Assembly: GCF_947489365.1 (NCBI RefSeq)
Contig: NZ_CANLDB010000003.1
Span: forward strand, 496,001 to 560,000
Direction of reading: 5' to 3'
Source: an uncultured Nocardioides sp.
GTDB taxonomy: Bacteria > Actinomycetota > Actinomycetes > Propionibacteriales > Nocardioidaceae
DNA: 64,000 bases
In this document: one piece after another, positions 7,831 to 17,161 of the stretch
Numbering within the stretch: the first letter of the stretch is position 1
How the letters are laid out: the number at the start of each line of letters is the position of its first letter
Notes under the pieces: model-generated
Database searches by the model: none
The model's input: only the letters and a program-made list of their open reading frames with translations
Told to the model about the DNA's origin: nothing
Made by a program: the position numbers and the translations under genes

Positions 7831-10452
7831 ATGAGCCAGTTCAGTGCGGAGAAGTTCACGACCAAGGGTCGTGAGGCGATCGAGGGCGCCCAGGTCCTGG
7901 CGACCACCGAGGGCCACACCAACGTCGAGCCCGTCCACCTGCTCGTCTCCCTGCTGCGCGACCCCGAGGGCAGCACGCACAGCCTGGTCACCCGGTCGGG
8001 CGTCGACCCGCAGGCACTGCTCGGCGCAGCGAGGTCCGAGGTCGGCCGCCTGCCCAGCGCGAGCGGCACGACCGTGCAGCGGCCCGCGCCCAGCGCGGCG
8101 TTCACCCGCGTCCTGGCGACCTCGCTCGACCTCGCCGGCTCCATGAAGGACGACTACGTCGCCACCGAGCACCTCCTCGTCTCGCTCGCCGCGGTCGAGA
8201 GCGCGGCGCAGCGCGTCCTGTCCGCCGCGGGCCTCGACCGGAAGGGCCTGTCCGAGCAGCTCGTCGCGATGCGCGGCAACCGCCGCGTGACCAGCCCCGA
8301 CGCGGAGTCGACGTACGAGGCGCTGGAGAAGTACTCCGTCGACCTCACCGCGAGCGCGGCCGAGGGCAGGCTCGACCCGGTGATCGGCCGGGACGCCGAG
8401 ATCCGCCGCGTCATCCAGGTCCTCTCGCGCCGCACCAAGAACAACCCCGTCCTCATCGGCGAGCCCGGCGTCGGCAAGACCGCCGTCGTCGAGGGCCTCG
8501 CCCAGCGCGTCGTGGACGGCGACGTCCCCGACTCCCTCAAGGGTCGACGTGTGCTCAGCCTCGACCTCGCGGCGATGGTGGCCGGCGCGAAGTACCGCGG
8601 CGAGTTCGAGGAGCGCCTCAAGGCCGTCCTCGAGGAGATCAAGGACGCCGGCGGCCAGGTCATCACGTTCATCGACGAGCTGCACACGGTCGTCGGCGCG
8701 GGCGCCGGCGGCGACTCCGCGATGGACGCCGGCAACATGCTCAAGCCGATGCTCGCCCGCGGTGAGCTGCACATGGTCGGCGCGACGACGCTCGACGAGT
8801 ACCGCGAGCGCATCGAGTCCGACCCGGCGCTGGAGCGCCGCTTCCAGCAGGTGTACGTCGGCGAGCCCAGCGTCGAGGACACCGTGCAGATCCTGCGCGG
8901 CATCCAGGAGAAGTACGAGGCCCACCACGGCGTCCGCATCACCGACGCCGCCCTCGTCGCGGCCGCGCAGCTCTCGGACCGCTACATCACGGGCCGCCAG
9001 CTGCCCGACAAGGCCATCGACCTCATCGACGAGGCCGCCAGCCGGCTGCGCATGGAGCACGAGTCCTCCCCGGAGGAGATCGACGTCCTGCGCCGCCAGG
9101 TCGACCGCCTGACGATGGAGCAGTTCGCGCTGGAGAAGGAGTCCGACGACGCCTCCGTCGAGCGGCTGGCCGCCCTGCGCGCCGACCTCGCCGACAAGCA
9201 GGAGGAGCTCCGCGCGCTCGAGGCCCGCTGGGAGCGGGAGCGTCAGACCCTCGAGGGCGAGGGCGAGCTCCGCAAGCAGCTGGACCAGCTCCGCGTCGAG
9301 GCGGAGCGCCTCCAGCGCGAGGGCGACCTCGGCCGGGCCAGCGAGATCCTCTACGGCCAGATCCCCACGCTGGAGAAGCAGATCGCCGAAGCCGCGGCGG
9401 CCGCCGACCAGGCGGCCGAGATCGAGCCGCTCGTCGGCGAGGAGGTCGGCGCGGAGCAGGTCGCCGACGTCGTCGAGGCGTGGACCGGCATCCCCACCGG
9501 CCGGCTGCTCGAGGGCGAGACGGCGAAGCTGCTGCGGATGGAGGAGGTGCTCGGCGAGCGCCTCGTCGGCCAGCGCCAGGCGCTCACCGCGGTGAGCGAC
9601 GCCGTACGACGCTCGCGGGCCGGCATCGCCGACCCGGACCGCCCGACGGGCTCGTTCCTCTTCCTCGGACCCACCGGCACCGGCAAGACGGAGCTGGCGA
9701 AGGCGCTCGCGGACTTCCTGTTCGACGACGAGCGCGCCATCGTCCGCGTCGACATGAGCGAGTACTCCGAGAAGCACTCGGTGGCCCGCCTCGTCGGCGC
9801 CCCGCCCGGCTACGTCGGGTACGACGAGGGCGGCCAGCTCACCGAGGCCGTCCGGCGCCGCCCGTACGGCGTGGTCCTGCTCGACGAGGTCGAGAAGGCC
9901 CACCCGGAGGTCTTCGACATCCTCCTGCAGGTGCTGGACGACGGCCGGCTGACCGACGGCCAGGGCCGCACGGTCGACTTCCGCAACACGCTGCTGATCC
10001 TCACCAGCAACCTGGGCTCGGCCCACCTGGTCGACCCGATGCTGTCGCCCGAGGCCCGCCAGGAGGCGGTCATGGGCGTGGTGCGGGCGTCCTTCAAGCC
10101 GGAGTTCCTCAACCGGCTCGACGAGATCGTCACCTTCGACGCCCTCACCCGCGACGACCTGACCCGCATCGTCGACCTCCAGCTGGGGCTGCTCGAGCGG
10201 CGCCTCGCCGTCCGGCGGATCGGGATCGAGGTCACCGACGCCGCGAAGCGGTGGCTGGCCGACGTCGGCTACGACCCGGCGTACGGCGCCCGCCCGCTGC
10301 GCCGCCTCGTGCAGTCCGCGATCGGCGACCCGCTGGCGCGGCTGCTCATCGGGGGCGAGGTCTCCGACGGCGGGACGGTCGCCGTGGACGTCGCCGTCGA
10401 CGAGGCGGGCGGGTCCGCCGGGCAGGGTGGGCTGAGCGTGCGTGCGGCCTGA
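7831..10452 (+). CDS. clpB: ATP-dependent disaggregase ClpB (Hsp100)
   Basis: 873 residues, full length for the family. It has the N-terminal substrate domain (about 1-150), AAA+ domain 1 with Walker A GEPGVGKT at about 210-217, a coiled-coil M-domain (about 400-530, rich in Glu/Arg/Leu), and AAA+ domain 2 with GPTGTGKT near 613-620. ClpB hexamers thread aggregated proteins and work with DnaK; no IGL-type ClpP-binding loop was noticed. GAGGGGG precedes the ATG. The upstream HAIR-like site suggests heat-shock control by HspR. The next gene starts 30 bp downstream. Confidence 0.97.
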   Translation: MSQFSAEKFTTKGREAIEGAQVLATTEGHTNVEPVHLLVSLLRDPEGSTHSLVTRSGVDPQALLGAARSEVGRLPSASGTTVQRPAPSAAFTRVLATSLDLAGSMKDDYVATEHLLVSLAAVESAAQRVLSAAGLDRKGLSEQLVAMRGNRRVTSPDAESTYEALEKYSVDLTASAAEGRLDPVIGRDAEIRRVIQVLSRRTKNNPVLIGEPGVGKTAVVEGLAQRVVDGDVPDSLKGRRVLSLDLAAMVAGAKYRGEFEERLKAVLEEIKDAGGQVITFIDELHTVVGAGAGGDSAMDAGNMLKPMLARGELHMVGATTLDEYRERIESDPALERRFQQVYVGEPSVEDTVQILRGIQEKYEAHHGVRITDAALVAAAQLSDRYITGRQLPDKAIDLIDEAASRLRMEHESSPEEIDVLRRQVDRLTMEQFALEKESDDASVERLAALRADLADKQEELRALEARWERERQTLEGEGELRKQLDQLRVEAERLQREGDLGRASEILYGQIPTLEKQIAEAAAAADQAAEIEPLVGEEVGAEQVADVVEAWTGIPTGRLLEGETAKLLRMEEVLGERLVGQRQALTAVSDAVRRSRAGIADPDRPTGSFLFLGPTGTGKTELAKALADFLFDDERAIVRVDMSEYSEKHSVARLVGAPPGYVGYDEGGQLTEAVRRRPYGVVLLDEVEKAHPEVFDILLQVLDDGRLTDGQGRTVDFRNTLLILTSNLGSAHLVDPMLSPEARQEAVMGVVRASFKPEFLNRLDEIVTFDALTRDDLTRIVDLQLGLLERRLAVRRIGIEVTDAAKRWLADVGYDPAYGARPLRRLVQSAIGDPLARLLIGGEVSDGGTVAVDVAVDEAGGSAGQGGLSVRAA

Positions 10453-10482
10453 GCCTCCCCACCCTCATGGGAGGATCACAGG

Positions 10483-11646
10483 GTGAGTCAGACGACCGAC
10501 GCCCGACCGTCGCAGACGACCCTGGGCGGGTGGATGATCGTCTCCGGGTCGGTCCTCCTCGTGGTCTCGCTGTTCACGACGATGGCCGAGCTCCGCTCCC
10601 TGGACACCCGCCGCTCGGTCGAGGAGACGCTCGCCGAGCCCCCGCTGGACACCTCCGGCATCTCCGTCGAGGGCTTCCTGCAGCTGCTCCACGTGAGCGC
10701 GCTGGTCGCTGGCGGCTGCGCCGCGGCGATGGCGGTCCTGGGCGTCTACGCCCTGCGGCGCCACCGACCGGCGCGGGTGCTGCTGAGCGTGCTCGCCGTC
10801 CCGCTGTTCCTGGCGGGCATCGTCGCCGGCGGCCTGCTGTCCTCCGTCGTCGCCGTCGCGACGGTCTTCCTCTGGCTCAAGCCCAGCCGCGACTGGTTCG
10901 ACGGCACCCCGCGCGAGGTGCCCGAGGCACCCGCGAACCGGACCTCCGACGACGCGCCGACGCCCGGCTCCCCGGGCACGTCGGCGCACCAGGAGCCGGC
11001 CCCGCCACGCTCCGAGGCCCCCTGGTCCCGCCCCATGGGTGAGGGCGAGGCCACCGGCGCCCGCCCGTACGCCGGCTACGGCGCGTCACCGTCGACCGGC
11101 GGGTCGGCCGCCGGGTCGGCCGCCGGGCCGGGGACCGACACGCTGCCCCGGCCGTGGGGCGCCAGCCCGTCGTCCGCCCCGGCGCGGGGGGACCGGCGCA
11201 CGCGTCCGCCCGCCGTCCTCGTCGCCTGCCTGACCACCTGGGCGTTCTCGGGCCTGGTGACGGTGCTCATGGTCGGCGGCGTCCTCGAGGTCCTCCTCAA
11301 CCCCGACCCGTTCCTCGCCGAGGCCCGGGCCCAGCAGCCCGAGACCTTCGAGCAGGCCGGGCTGACGCAGGGCGTGCTCGTGACCGCCATTGCTGTGATG
11401 TGCGGGATCCTGGCCCTCTGGGCAGTCGGCGCCATCGTCGTCGCGGTCCTCGCCTTCCGCGGGTCACCCGGTGCTCGCACCGCCCTGGTCGTCACCACAG
11501 CGACCGCAGGCGTGCTCTCGTTGCTAGCAGGATTTGCGGACCCCGTCTTCCTGCTGCTGACCCTCGGCACCGTCCTGACCCTGGTCTGCCTGGTGCGCCC
11601 GGAGGTCCGGGCCTGGTACGCCGGCCGCGCAGGGGCGGGCCGGTGA
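10483..11646 (+). CDS. Multi-pass membrane protein, unknown function (paralogue 1 of 3)
   Basis: 387 residues from GTG 10483, with GGGAGG eight bases upstream. Three hydrophobic helices lie in residues 15-125 and end FLWLKPSRDWFDG. A Pro/Ala/Gly-rich cytoplasmic-type linker (about 135-240) follows, then a second block of four hydrophobic segments ending VRPEVRAWYAG. The two halves look like repeats of one four-helix module. The end motif (a Trp-Phe or Trp-Tyr after the last helix) recurs in the next two genes, which are joined to this one by overlap or a few bases. No enzyme motif is seen. Confidence 0.75.
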   Translation: MSQTTDARPSQTTLGGWMIVSGSVLLVVSLFTTMAELRSLDTRRSVEETLAEPPLDTSGISVEGFLQLLHVSALVAGGCAAAMAVLGVYALRRHRPARVLLSVLAVPLFLAGIVAGGLLSSVVAVATVFLWLKPSRDWFDGTPREVPEAPANRTSDDAPTPGSPGTSAHQEPAPPRSEAPWSRPMGEGEATGARPYAGYGASPSTGGSAAGSAAGPGTDTLPRPWGASPSSAPARGDRRTRPPAVLVACLTTWAFSGLVTVLMVGGVLEVLLNPDPFLAEARAQQPETFEQAGLTQGVLVTAIAVMCGILALWAVGAIVVAVLAFRGSPGARTALVVTTATAGVLSLLAGFADPVFLLLTLGTVLTLVCLVRPEVRAWYAGRAGAGR

Positions 11647-12281
11647 GCGACGAGGACGTCACCCGCGCCGGGTGGCAGAACCCCGGCGGCCAGCAGCCCC
11701 CGCCGTCGTACGGCTACGGCCAGCAGCCCCCGCCGTCGTACGGCTACGGCCAGCAGCCGTCGCCGTACGGCTACGGCCCCGGGACGTCGGCCGAGGACGA
11801 CCGGCGGCCCACCTCGGTCTCGGTCGCCGGGTGGCTCGGGATCGCGTTCTCGGCCCTGTGGGCGCTGTTCTGCGTCGTCTTCCTCTCCGCCGCCCTGGCG
11901 GGCTACGAGGACTTCGTGACCGACGTCGGTGACTCCAGCGACGCCACGGCCGGCGTCGTCATCGTGATGGTCCTGCTGCTGATGGGCGTGGGGGCGCTGG
12001 GAGTGTTCGCCGGCGTCCTCGTGCTGCGCCGCAGCAACCCGGGGCGGATCCTGCTGACCGTCCTGTCCTCGCTGGCGGCGTTCACGTGGCTCGCCTCGAT
12101 CGTCGCGATCCTGCCCCTCGTCGCCGCGATCGCGACCGTGGTCCTGCTCTTCACGGGCGGGGCGAACGACTGGTTCGCCCGCCGGACGGCCGCGAAGGGC
12201 GGGTACGGACCCGGTCCCGGCGGTCCCCACGGCGGCCCGTACGGCGGTGCGCCGTACGTCGGCGGCCCGCAGGGCTGGTAG
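11643..12281 (+). CDS. Membrane protein with QQPPPSYGYG repeats (paralogue 2 of 3)
   Basis: 212 residues from GTG 11643, overlapping the previous stop by 4 bp. The N terminus holds three copies of a 10-residue unit QQPPPSYGYG (third copy QQPSPYGYG), encoded by nearly identical 30-bp DNA repeats. Then come four hydrophobic segments, the motif NDWFARR, and a Gly/Pro/Tyr-rich tail. Pro/Tyr/Gly-rich ends on small actinobacterial membrane proteins often mediate protein contacts (inference only). Function unknown. Confidence 0.78.
   Translation: MSDEDVTRAGWQNPGGQQPPPSYGYGQQPPPSYGYGQQPSPYGYGPGTSAEDDRRPTSVSVAGWLGIAFSALWALFCVVFLSAALAGYEDFVTDVGDSSDATAGVVIVMVLLLMGVGALGVFAGVLVLRRSNPGRILLTVLSSLAAFTWLASIVAILPLVAAIATVVLLFTGGANDWFARRTAAKGGYGPGPGGPHGGPYGGAPYVGGPQGW
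11688..11777 (+). repeat. 30-bp tandem repeat inside a coding region
   Basis: Two perfect and one shortened copy of a 30-bp unit encode QQPPPSYGYG. Such units change number by slippage, so repeat count may vary between strains. Confidence 0.8.
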
Positions 12282-12289
12282 GACCGACC

Positions 12290-12823
12290 GTGTCGGGCTC
12301 CGGAGCGCCGTGGGTCGACCCGCGTCCCGGCGCGGTGACGACCGGGGGTGTCCTCGCGGTGCTGCTCGGGATCTTCGGGGTCCTGGCGACGCTGCTGGTC
12401 GGCGGCCTGGTGGTCGCCCTCGGCTTCTTCATCGACGCGCTGGCGCAGAGCAAGGGCGGCGCGGAGACCGACCAGGTGTCGCCGATCGCCCTCGTCGCCG
12501 GGGTCGTGGTCGTGGCCGTCGGGGTGCTGCTCAGCGCGCTGCACGTGTTCCTCGGGGCGCGCGTGCTGCGCGGCGGGAGCGTGGCGCGGGTGGTCCTGAC
12601 GGCGTGGGACGGGGTCGCCGTCCTCGCCGGGCTCGTCGGCACGTTCGCGTCCCTGGCCGCGCTGCTGGACGGCGGGTCGTCCCCGCTGCTGGTCCTGCTC
12701 CCGGTGCTGGCGCTCGCCATGCCGCTGGCGGTCGTGGTGTGCCTGTGGGTGCCCGCCTCGAACGCCTGGTTCGCCCGCGTCGCGCAGCAGGGGCAGCAGG
12801 CGCAGCAGGGGCCCTGGCGGTAG
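12290..12823 (+). CDS. Membrane protein, unknown function (paralogue 3 of 3)
   Basis: 177 residues from GTG 12290, eight bases after the previous stop. Four hydrophobic helices (for example GVLAVLLGIFGVLATLLVGG) are followed by VPASNAWFARVAQQGQQ, which matches the NDWFARR and SRDWFDG ends of the two upstream proteins. The tail is Gln-rich. The three genes appear to be a tandem expansion transcribed together after clpB. It converges on the aminotransferase gene with a single base between. Confidence 0.75.
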   Translation: MSGSGAPWVDPRPGAVTTGGVLAVLLGIFGVLATLLVGGLVVALGFFIDALAQSKGGAETDQVSPIALVAGVVVVAVGVLLSALHVFLGARVLRGGSVARVVLTAWDGVAVLAGLVGTFASLAALLDGGSSPLLVLLPVLALAMPLAVVVCLWVPASNAWFARVAQQGQQAQQGPWR

Positions 12824-12824
12824 G

Positions 12825-14003
12825 TCAGGCGGTCAGGTCGGCGCGGGCGAGACGCTCGAGGCCCTCCTCGATCACCGCGCGGTCCTTGGAGAAGGTCCAG
12901 CGGACCAGGGTCCGACCGCCCCCGGGCGCGTCGGGCCGGTCGTAGAAGATCGGCAGGGGGATCGCCACGACGCCGGCCCGCTGCGGCAGCGCGGCGCAGA
13001 AGGTCTCCGCGTCGTCCCAGCCCAGGCCGGCGACGTCGGTGAGCTCGAAGTAGGTGCCCTCGGCGGGGCGGGCGGGCAGACCGACCGCGGCCAGGCCCTC
13101 CACCAGCAGGTCGCGGCGTGAGGCGAGGTCGCGGGCGAGCTCCTTCGGCCAGTGGTCGTGGGAGTCCAGCGCGACGGCCACCGCGGGCTGCAGCGGGGCG
13201 CCGGAGGTGAAGGTCAGCCACTGCTTGGCGTCGAGCACGGCCCGCACCAGCGCGGCGGGCCCGGTGGCCCAGCCGACCTTCCAGCCGGTCAGCGACCACG
13301 ACTTGCCGACGCTCGACAGCGTCAGGGTCCGCTCCGCCATGCCGGGCAGCGTCGAGATCGGGACGTGCTCGTGGTGGTCGAAGACGAGGTGCTCGTAGAC
13401 CTCGTCGGCGATCACCAGCACGTCGTGGCGACGCGCGAGGGTCGCGATCGCCTCCAGCTCGGTGCGGGTGAGCACGGTGCCGGTCGGGTTGTGCGGGGAG
13501 TTCAGCAGGATCGCGCGGGTGTCGTCGGTGACCGCCGCCTCGAGCTCGGCCACGTCGAGCCGGAAGTCCGGGGCACGCAGCGCGACCGGTCGTCGTACGG
13601 CGCCCGCCATCTGGAGCATCGCGGGGTAGGAGTCGTAGAACGGCTCGATCACGACGACCTCGTCGCCTGGCTCGACGAGTCCGAGGACCGCCGCCGCCAC
13701 CCCCTCGGTCACCCCGGTCGTCACGACGACCTCGGTGTCCGGGTCGAGCCCGATGCCGTAGTGGCGCCGTTGGTGGGCCGCGACCGCCTGGCGCAGCGCG
13801 GGCAGGCCGATGCCGGGCGCGTACTGGTTCGACCCGGTCCGCAGCGCCTGGACCGCGGCCTCGCGGACCGCCTCGGGACCGTCGGCGTCCGGGAAGCCCT
13901 GACCCAGGTTGACGGAGCCGGTGCTCACCGCCAGCGCGGACATGCGCGTGAAGATCGTCGGCGCGATGCCGTCCAGGCGGGATGCGGTGAGCGGGGCGTC
14001 CAT
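12825..14003 (-). CDS. Class I/II pyridoxal-phosphate aminotransferase
   Basis: 392 residues, normal for fold-type I aminotransferases. It contains LNSPHNPTGTVLT (substrate/PLP Asn), VIADEVYEHLVFD (Asp binding the pyridine N), SVGKSWSLTGWKVGWA with the Schiff-base Lys, and a C-terminal RWTFSKD segment with the carboxylate-binding Arg. The sequence style resembles DapC/YbdL-like enzymes (N-succinyldiaminopimelate or methionine/kynurenine aminotransferases); the exact substrate is not decided by sequence. GAGGA abuts the ATG. Confidence 0.9.
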   Translation of the reverse strand: MDAPLTASRLDGIAPTIFTRMSALAVSTGSVNLGQGFPDADGPEAVREAAVQALRTGSNQYAPGIGLPALRQAVAAHQRRHYGIGLDPDTEVVVTTGVTEGVAAAVLGLVEPGDEVVVIEPFYDSYPAMLQMAGAVRRPVALRAPDFRLDVAELEAAVTDDTRAILLNSPHNPTGTVLTRTELEAIATLARRHDVLVIADEVYEHLVFDHHEHVPISTLPGMAERTLTLSSVGKSWSLTGWKVGWATGPAALVRAVLDAKQWLTFTSGAPLQPAVAVALDSHDHWPKELARDLASRRDLLVEGLAAVGLPARPAEGTYFELTDVAGLGWDDAETFCAALPQRAGVVAIPLPIFYDRPDAPGGGRTLVRWTFSKDRAVIEEGLERLARADLTA

Positions 14004-14067
14004 TCCTCGAACCCAACCACACGCCCCCGTGGCGCGGTTAGCCTCGGGACGTGGTCAGGACCAGCCC

Positions 14068-14730
14068 ATGAGGATGCTCGGCGCGGTGCTCGTGCTCGCC
14101 GGTCTGGCCACGCTGGGCTGGTACGGCTGGGAGATGTGGGGGACGACGTACGTCTCCCAGCAGCGGCACGGCGACGTCGTCGACGAGCTCGAGCGCGACT
14201 GGGAGGCCGGACGCCGCGTCGCGCAGGTCGACGGCGGCGAGGCCGACGCGGTGGTGCGGATCCCGCGGTTCGGCGACGACTACGCCGTCCCCGTCCTGGA
14301 GGGCGTCGGCGACGACGTCCTCGCCTCGGGCTACGGTCACTTCACGGAGGCCGTCGGGCCCGGGGAGCGCGGCAACTACGCGATCGCGGCCCACCGGGTG
14401 ACGCACGGCGAGCCGCTGCGACACATGCCCGAGCTCCAGCCCGGCGACGAGGTGATCGTCGACACCGCGTCCACCCGGTACACCTACCGGCTGACCAACG
14501 GCGGGGACGACCTCGTGGTCGGCATGGAGGACTACTGGGTCGTCGACGAGGTGCCCGACAACCCCGACGAGGGAGGCATCGAGCCGGAGCAGCGCGCGGG
14601 GCAGCGGCTGCTGACGCTCACCACCTGCGCCTCGGTCTTCGAGACCACCGAGCGGATGGTGGCGTTCGGCGTCCTCGTCGACAGCCGTCCCCGGGAGGCG
14701 GCGACGGCGGCCTCCGCCCCCGCCCGGTGA
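14068..14730 (+). CDS. Class E sortase
   Basis: 220 residues from ATG 14068 (a second ATG is at 14074). One N-terminal membrane anchor (LGAVLVLAGLATLGWYG) is followed by the sortase barrel. The catalytic triad is visible: His near 109 (IAAHRVTHG), Cys near 187 (LTLTTCASVF) and Arg near 196 (TTERMVAFG). Class E enzymes are housekeeping sortases of high-GC Gram-positives and generally cut LAXTG. No substrate gene is adjacent; the LPNTG protein at 5.6-7.2 kb is the only sorting signal in the window. TAGCCT at 14040-14045 may be the -10 for a short leader. Confidence 0.9.
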   Translation: MRMLGAVLVLAGLATLGWYGWEMWGTTYVSQQRHGDVVDELERDWEAGRRVAQVDGGEADAVVRIPRFGDDYAVPVLEGVGDDVLASGYGHFTEAVGPGERGNYAIAAHRVTHGEPLRHMPELQPGDEVIVDTASTRYTYRLTNGGDDLVVGMEDYWVVDEVPDNPDEGGIEPEQRAGQRLLTLTTCASVFETTERMVAFGVLVDSRPREAATAASAPAR

Positions 14731-14744
14731 CCACGACCCCCCGG

Positions 14745-14750
14745 TAGCCT
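14745..14750 (+). promoter_or_regulatory. Leaderless-type -10 (TAGCCT) for the DedA gene
   Basis: TAGCCT ends 7 nt before GTG 14758 and there is no Shine-Dalgarno, the arrangement expected for a leaderless mRNA. Confidence 0.55.
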
Positions 14751-14757
14751 CGCCCGG

Positions 14758-15420
14758 GTGATCTCAGCGCTGGCCCACGCGGCAGACCCCTCGGGCCAGG
14801 ACCTGGGCGGCGTCGCCGGCTGGGCCGTCGACCTGATGGAGCGCCTCGGCGCCGTGGGCGCGGGCCTCATCGTGGCGCTGGAGAACCTCTTCCCCCCGAT
14901 CCCGAGCGAGATCATCCTGCCGCTCGCGGGCTTCACCGCCAGCCAGGGCGACTTCACGCTGGCCTCGGCCCTGTTCTGGACCACCGCCGGCTCGGTCGTC
15001 GGCGCGCTGATCCTGTACTACATCGGCGCGGCGTTCGGTCGCCAGCGGATGTACTGGGTCTGGGAGCGGATGCCGCTGGTCAAGACCGAGGACCTCGAGA
15101 AGACCGAGGCGTGGTTCGGCCGTCACGGCCGCAAGGCGGTGTTCTTCGGGCGGATGATCCCGATCTTCCGCAGCCTCATCTCGATCCCGGCCGGCATCGA
15201 GCGGATGCCCGTGCTGCAGTTCCTCGGCCTCACGTTGGCGGGCAGCCTGATCTGGAACACGATCTTCGTGCTGCTCGGCTTCTACCTCGGTGAGAACTGG
15301 GAGGCGATCGAGCCGGTCATGGGCGTCGTCCAGTACGTCGTCATCGGCGTCACCGTGGCGCTCCTCGCCTGGTGGCTGGTCAACCGGGTCCGCTCCCTCC
15401 GCCACAGGCGCGCCGCCTGA
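14758..15420 (+). CDS. DedA family membrane protein
   Basis: 220 residues. The VTT/DedA core is present: ENLFPPIPSEIILPLAGF in the re-entrant region and FGRMIPIFRSLISIPAGIER, containing the conserved Gly/Arg/Pro of the family, with four to five membrane segments. DedA proteins are implicated in lipid (undecaprenyl phosphate or phosphatidylethanolamine) translocation and envelope homeostasis. The start GTG 14758 is preceded by a leaderless-type -10. pyrE follows after 24 bp. A DedA gene near fba and pyrE is also found in mycobacteria, so the neighbourhood looks conserved. Confidence 0.92.
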   Translation: MISALAHAADPSGQDLGGVAGWAVDLMERLGAVGAGLIVALENLFPPIPSEIILPLAGFTASQGDFTLASALFWTTAGSVVGALILYYIGAAFGRQRMYWVWERMPLVKTEDLEKTEAWFGRHGRKAVFFGRMIPIFRSLISIPAGIERMPVLQFLGLTLAGSLIWNTIFVLLGFYLGENWEAIEPVMGVVQYVVIGVTVALLAWWLVNRVRSLRHRRAA

Positions 15421-15430
15421 GCGGGACCCC

Positions 15431-15436
15431 TAGGCT
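15431..15436 (+). promoter_or_regulatory. Leaderless-type -10 (TAGGCT) for pyrE
   Basis: TAGGCT is 8 nt upstream of GTG 15445 with no ribosome-binding site between. Confidence 0.55.
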
Positions 15437-15444
15437 TCTCGACC

Positions 15445-15972
15445 GTGACCGACGACCAGCTCGCCCGTGACGTCGACGCCGTCTGCCGCCTGAGCGGGGA
15501 GTTCACCCTCCGCTCCGGACAGGTCAGCAGCGAGTACTTCGACAAGTACCTCTTCGAGTCCGACCCGGCCCTGCTCGCGCGGGTCGCCGACGCCATGGTG
15601 CCGCTCGTGCCCGAGGGCACCGACCTCCTCGGCGGTCTCGAGCTCGGCGGCGTCCCGATCGCCACCGCCGTGTCCGCGCGCACGCTGCTGCCCGCGCTGT
15701 TCGTGCGGAAGAAGGCCAAGGAGTACGGCACCGCGAAGCTCGCCGAGGGCCCCGACGTGGCCGGGCGCCGCGTGACCCTGGTGGAGGACGTCATCACCAC
15801 CGGCGGCGCGGTCCGCGACGCCACCCGGGCGCTGCGCGAGGCGGGCGCGGTCGTCGAGGTCGTGGTCTGCGCGATCGACCGCAGCCCCGCCGACGAGGAC
15901 CCGCTCGCCGACGTCGGCCTCGAGGTCCGGCCCGTGCTCACGAAGGCGCAGCTCGACGCCGCGCGTGGCTGA
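15445..15972 (+). CDS. pyrE: Orotate phosphoribosyltransferase
   Basis: 175 residues. The PRPP-binding signature VTLVEDVITTGGAV and the Lys-rich loop VRKKAKEYGT, contributed across the dimer, identify OPRTase, which joins orotate to PRPP to give OMP in pyrimidine synthesis. The N-terminal GEFTLRSGQVSSEYFDKY is the orotate-site segment. The gene stands apart from other pyr genes in the window. Its end overlaps the start of the downstream methylase by 8 bp, so the two are probably co-transcribed. Confidence 0.95.
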   Translation: MTDDQLARDVDAVCRLSGEFTLRSGQVSSEYFDKYLFESDPALLARVADAMVPLVPEGTDLLGGLELGGVPIATAVSARTLLPALFVRKKAKEYGTAKLAEGPDVAGRRVTLVEDVITTGGAVRDATRALREAGAVVEVVVCAIDRSPADEDPLADVGLEVRPVLTKAQLDAARG

Positions 15973-16663
15973 CCCCACCGGGTCGGACGACCGGGGAGAC
16001 GGACGGGACGACGAGCGGGCGCCGTACGACCCGATGCCGCACGGCCCGCCCGAGGTCGGCGTCGGTCCCTGGGAGGGCGACCTCCCCGTCGGTGAGCAGT
16101 ACGACGAGGGGCTGCTGCGCGACGGCGACCGGCGCAACGTCGTCGACCGCTACCGCTACTGGCGGATGGACGCCATCGTCGCCGACCTCGACACCCGCCG
16201 GCACGGGTTCCACGTCGCGATCGAGAACTGGCAGCACGACTTCAACATCGGCACGATCGTCCGCTCCGCCAACGCGTTCCTCGCCGCCGAGGTGCACGTC
16301 GTGGGCAACCGGCGCTGGAACCGGCGCGGCGCGATGGTCACGGACCGCTACCAGCACGTGCGTCACCACCCCGACGTCCCCGCGCTGGGGGCCTACCTCG
16401 CGGGGCTGGGGGACGGCGTCCCGCTGTGGGGCATCGACAACCTGCCCGGCTCGCTGCCGCTGGAGTCCGCGGACCTGCCCCGCGAGGTGTGCCTGCTGTT
16501 CGGGCAGGAGGGGCCCGGTCTGTCGGACCAGGCGCGGGGCGTGGTCGACGGCACCTTCTCGATCGCCCAGTACGGCTCCACCCGCTCGATCAACGCCTCC
16601 GCCGCGGCCGCGATCGCGATGCACGCGTGGGTCCGGGCCCACGCCGGGCCGCCTCCCGGCTGA
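15965..16663 (+). CDS. TrmH/SpoU family RNA 2'-O-methyltransferase
   Basis: 232 residues from GTG 15965, overlapping pyrE. The three SPOUT motifs are in order: NIGTIVRSANAF (motif 1), VCLLFGQEGPGLS (motif 2) and STRSINASAAAAIAMHAW (motif 3), which form the trefoil-knot SAM site. The first 75 residues are acidic and variable. The target (tRNA or rRNA position) is not known. Adjacency of a SpoU methylase to pyrE is shared with mycobacteria. Confidence 0.93.
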   Translation: MADPTGSDDRGDGRDDERAPYDPMPHGPPEVGVGPWEGDLPVGEQYDEGLLRDGDRRNVVDRYRYWRMDAIVADLDTRRHGFHVAIENWQHDFNIGTIVRSANAFLAAEVHVVGNRRWNRRGAMVTDRYQHVRHHPDVPALGAYLAGLGDGVPLWGIDNLPGSLPLESADLPREVCLLFGQEGPGLSDQARGVVDGTFSIAQYGSTRSINASAAAAIAMHAWVRAHAGPPPG

Positions 16664-16672
16664 GGGTCGTCG

Positions 16673-16678
16673 TACGGT
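16673..16678 (+). promoter_or_regulatory. Leaderless-type -10 (TACGGT)
   Basis: TACGGT ends 6 nt before GTG 16685 of the SRPBCC gene; no Shine-Dalgarno is present. Confidence 0.5.
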
Positions 16679-16684
16679 CGCCCC

Positions 16685-17161
16685 GTGAGCACCCCGGAGC
16701 TGACCCACCGCGAGTCCGTGACGATCGACGCGAGCCCGGAGGCGGTGTGGGACCTGGTCACCAGCGTCGAGCGCACCGGCGAGTGGAGTCCCGTCTGCAC
16801 CGCGTGCGCCTGGGAGGAGCCGTACGACGGCCCGGTGGTGGGTGCATGGTTCACCGGCCACAACGAGCACGCCGGCCGGGTCTGGGACACCCGCTCCCAG
16901 GTCGTCGAGGCCACCCCGGGGCGGTCGTTCGCGTGGCTCGTCGGCGGGGCCTACGTCCGGTGGGGCTACGAGATCGCGCCGGGTGCCGGCGGCGGCACGG
17001 AGCTGACGGAGACCTGGGAGTTCCTGCCCGCGGGCCTCGCGATGTTCCGCGAGAGGTTCGGCGACGACGCCGACGCGCAGGTCGCCGACCGCGCCGCGCA
17101 GGCCCACGCCGGCATCCCCGCCACCCTCGCGGCGATCAGGACGATCGCGGAGCGCGGCTGA
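16685..17161 (+). CDS. SRPBCC (START-like) family protein
   Basis: 158 residues with the helix-grip pattern: the opening ESVTIDASPEAVWDLVTSVERTGEWSP is typical of polyketide cyclase/CoxG-like SRPBCC proteins, and GTELTETWEF is the usual last strand. These fold around a hydrophobic pocket and bind lipids or other small molecules; the ligand is unknown. The last 26 bp overlap the end of the convergent DUF2867 gene, so transcription of either could interfere with the other. Confidence 0.85.
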   Translation: MSTPELTHRESVTIDASPEAVWDLVTSVERTGEWSPVCTACAWEEPYDGPVVGAWFTGHNEHAGRVWDTRSQVVEATPGRSFAWLVGGAYVRWGYEIAPGAGGGTELTETWEFLPAGLAMFRERFGDDADAQVADRAAQAHAGIPATLAAIRTIAERG

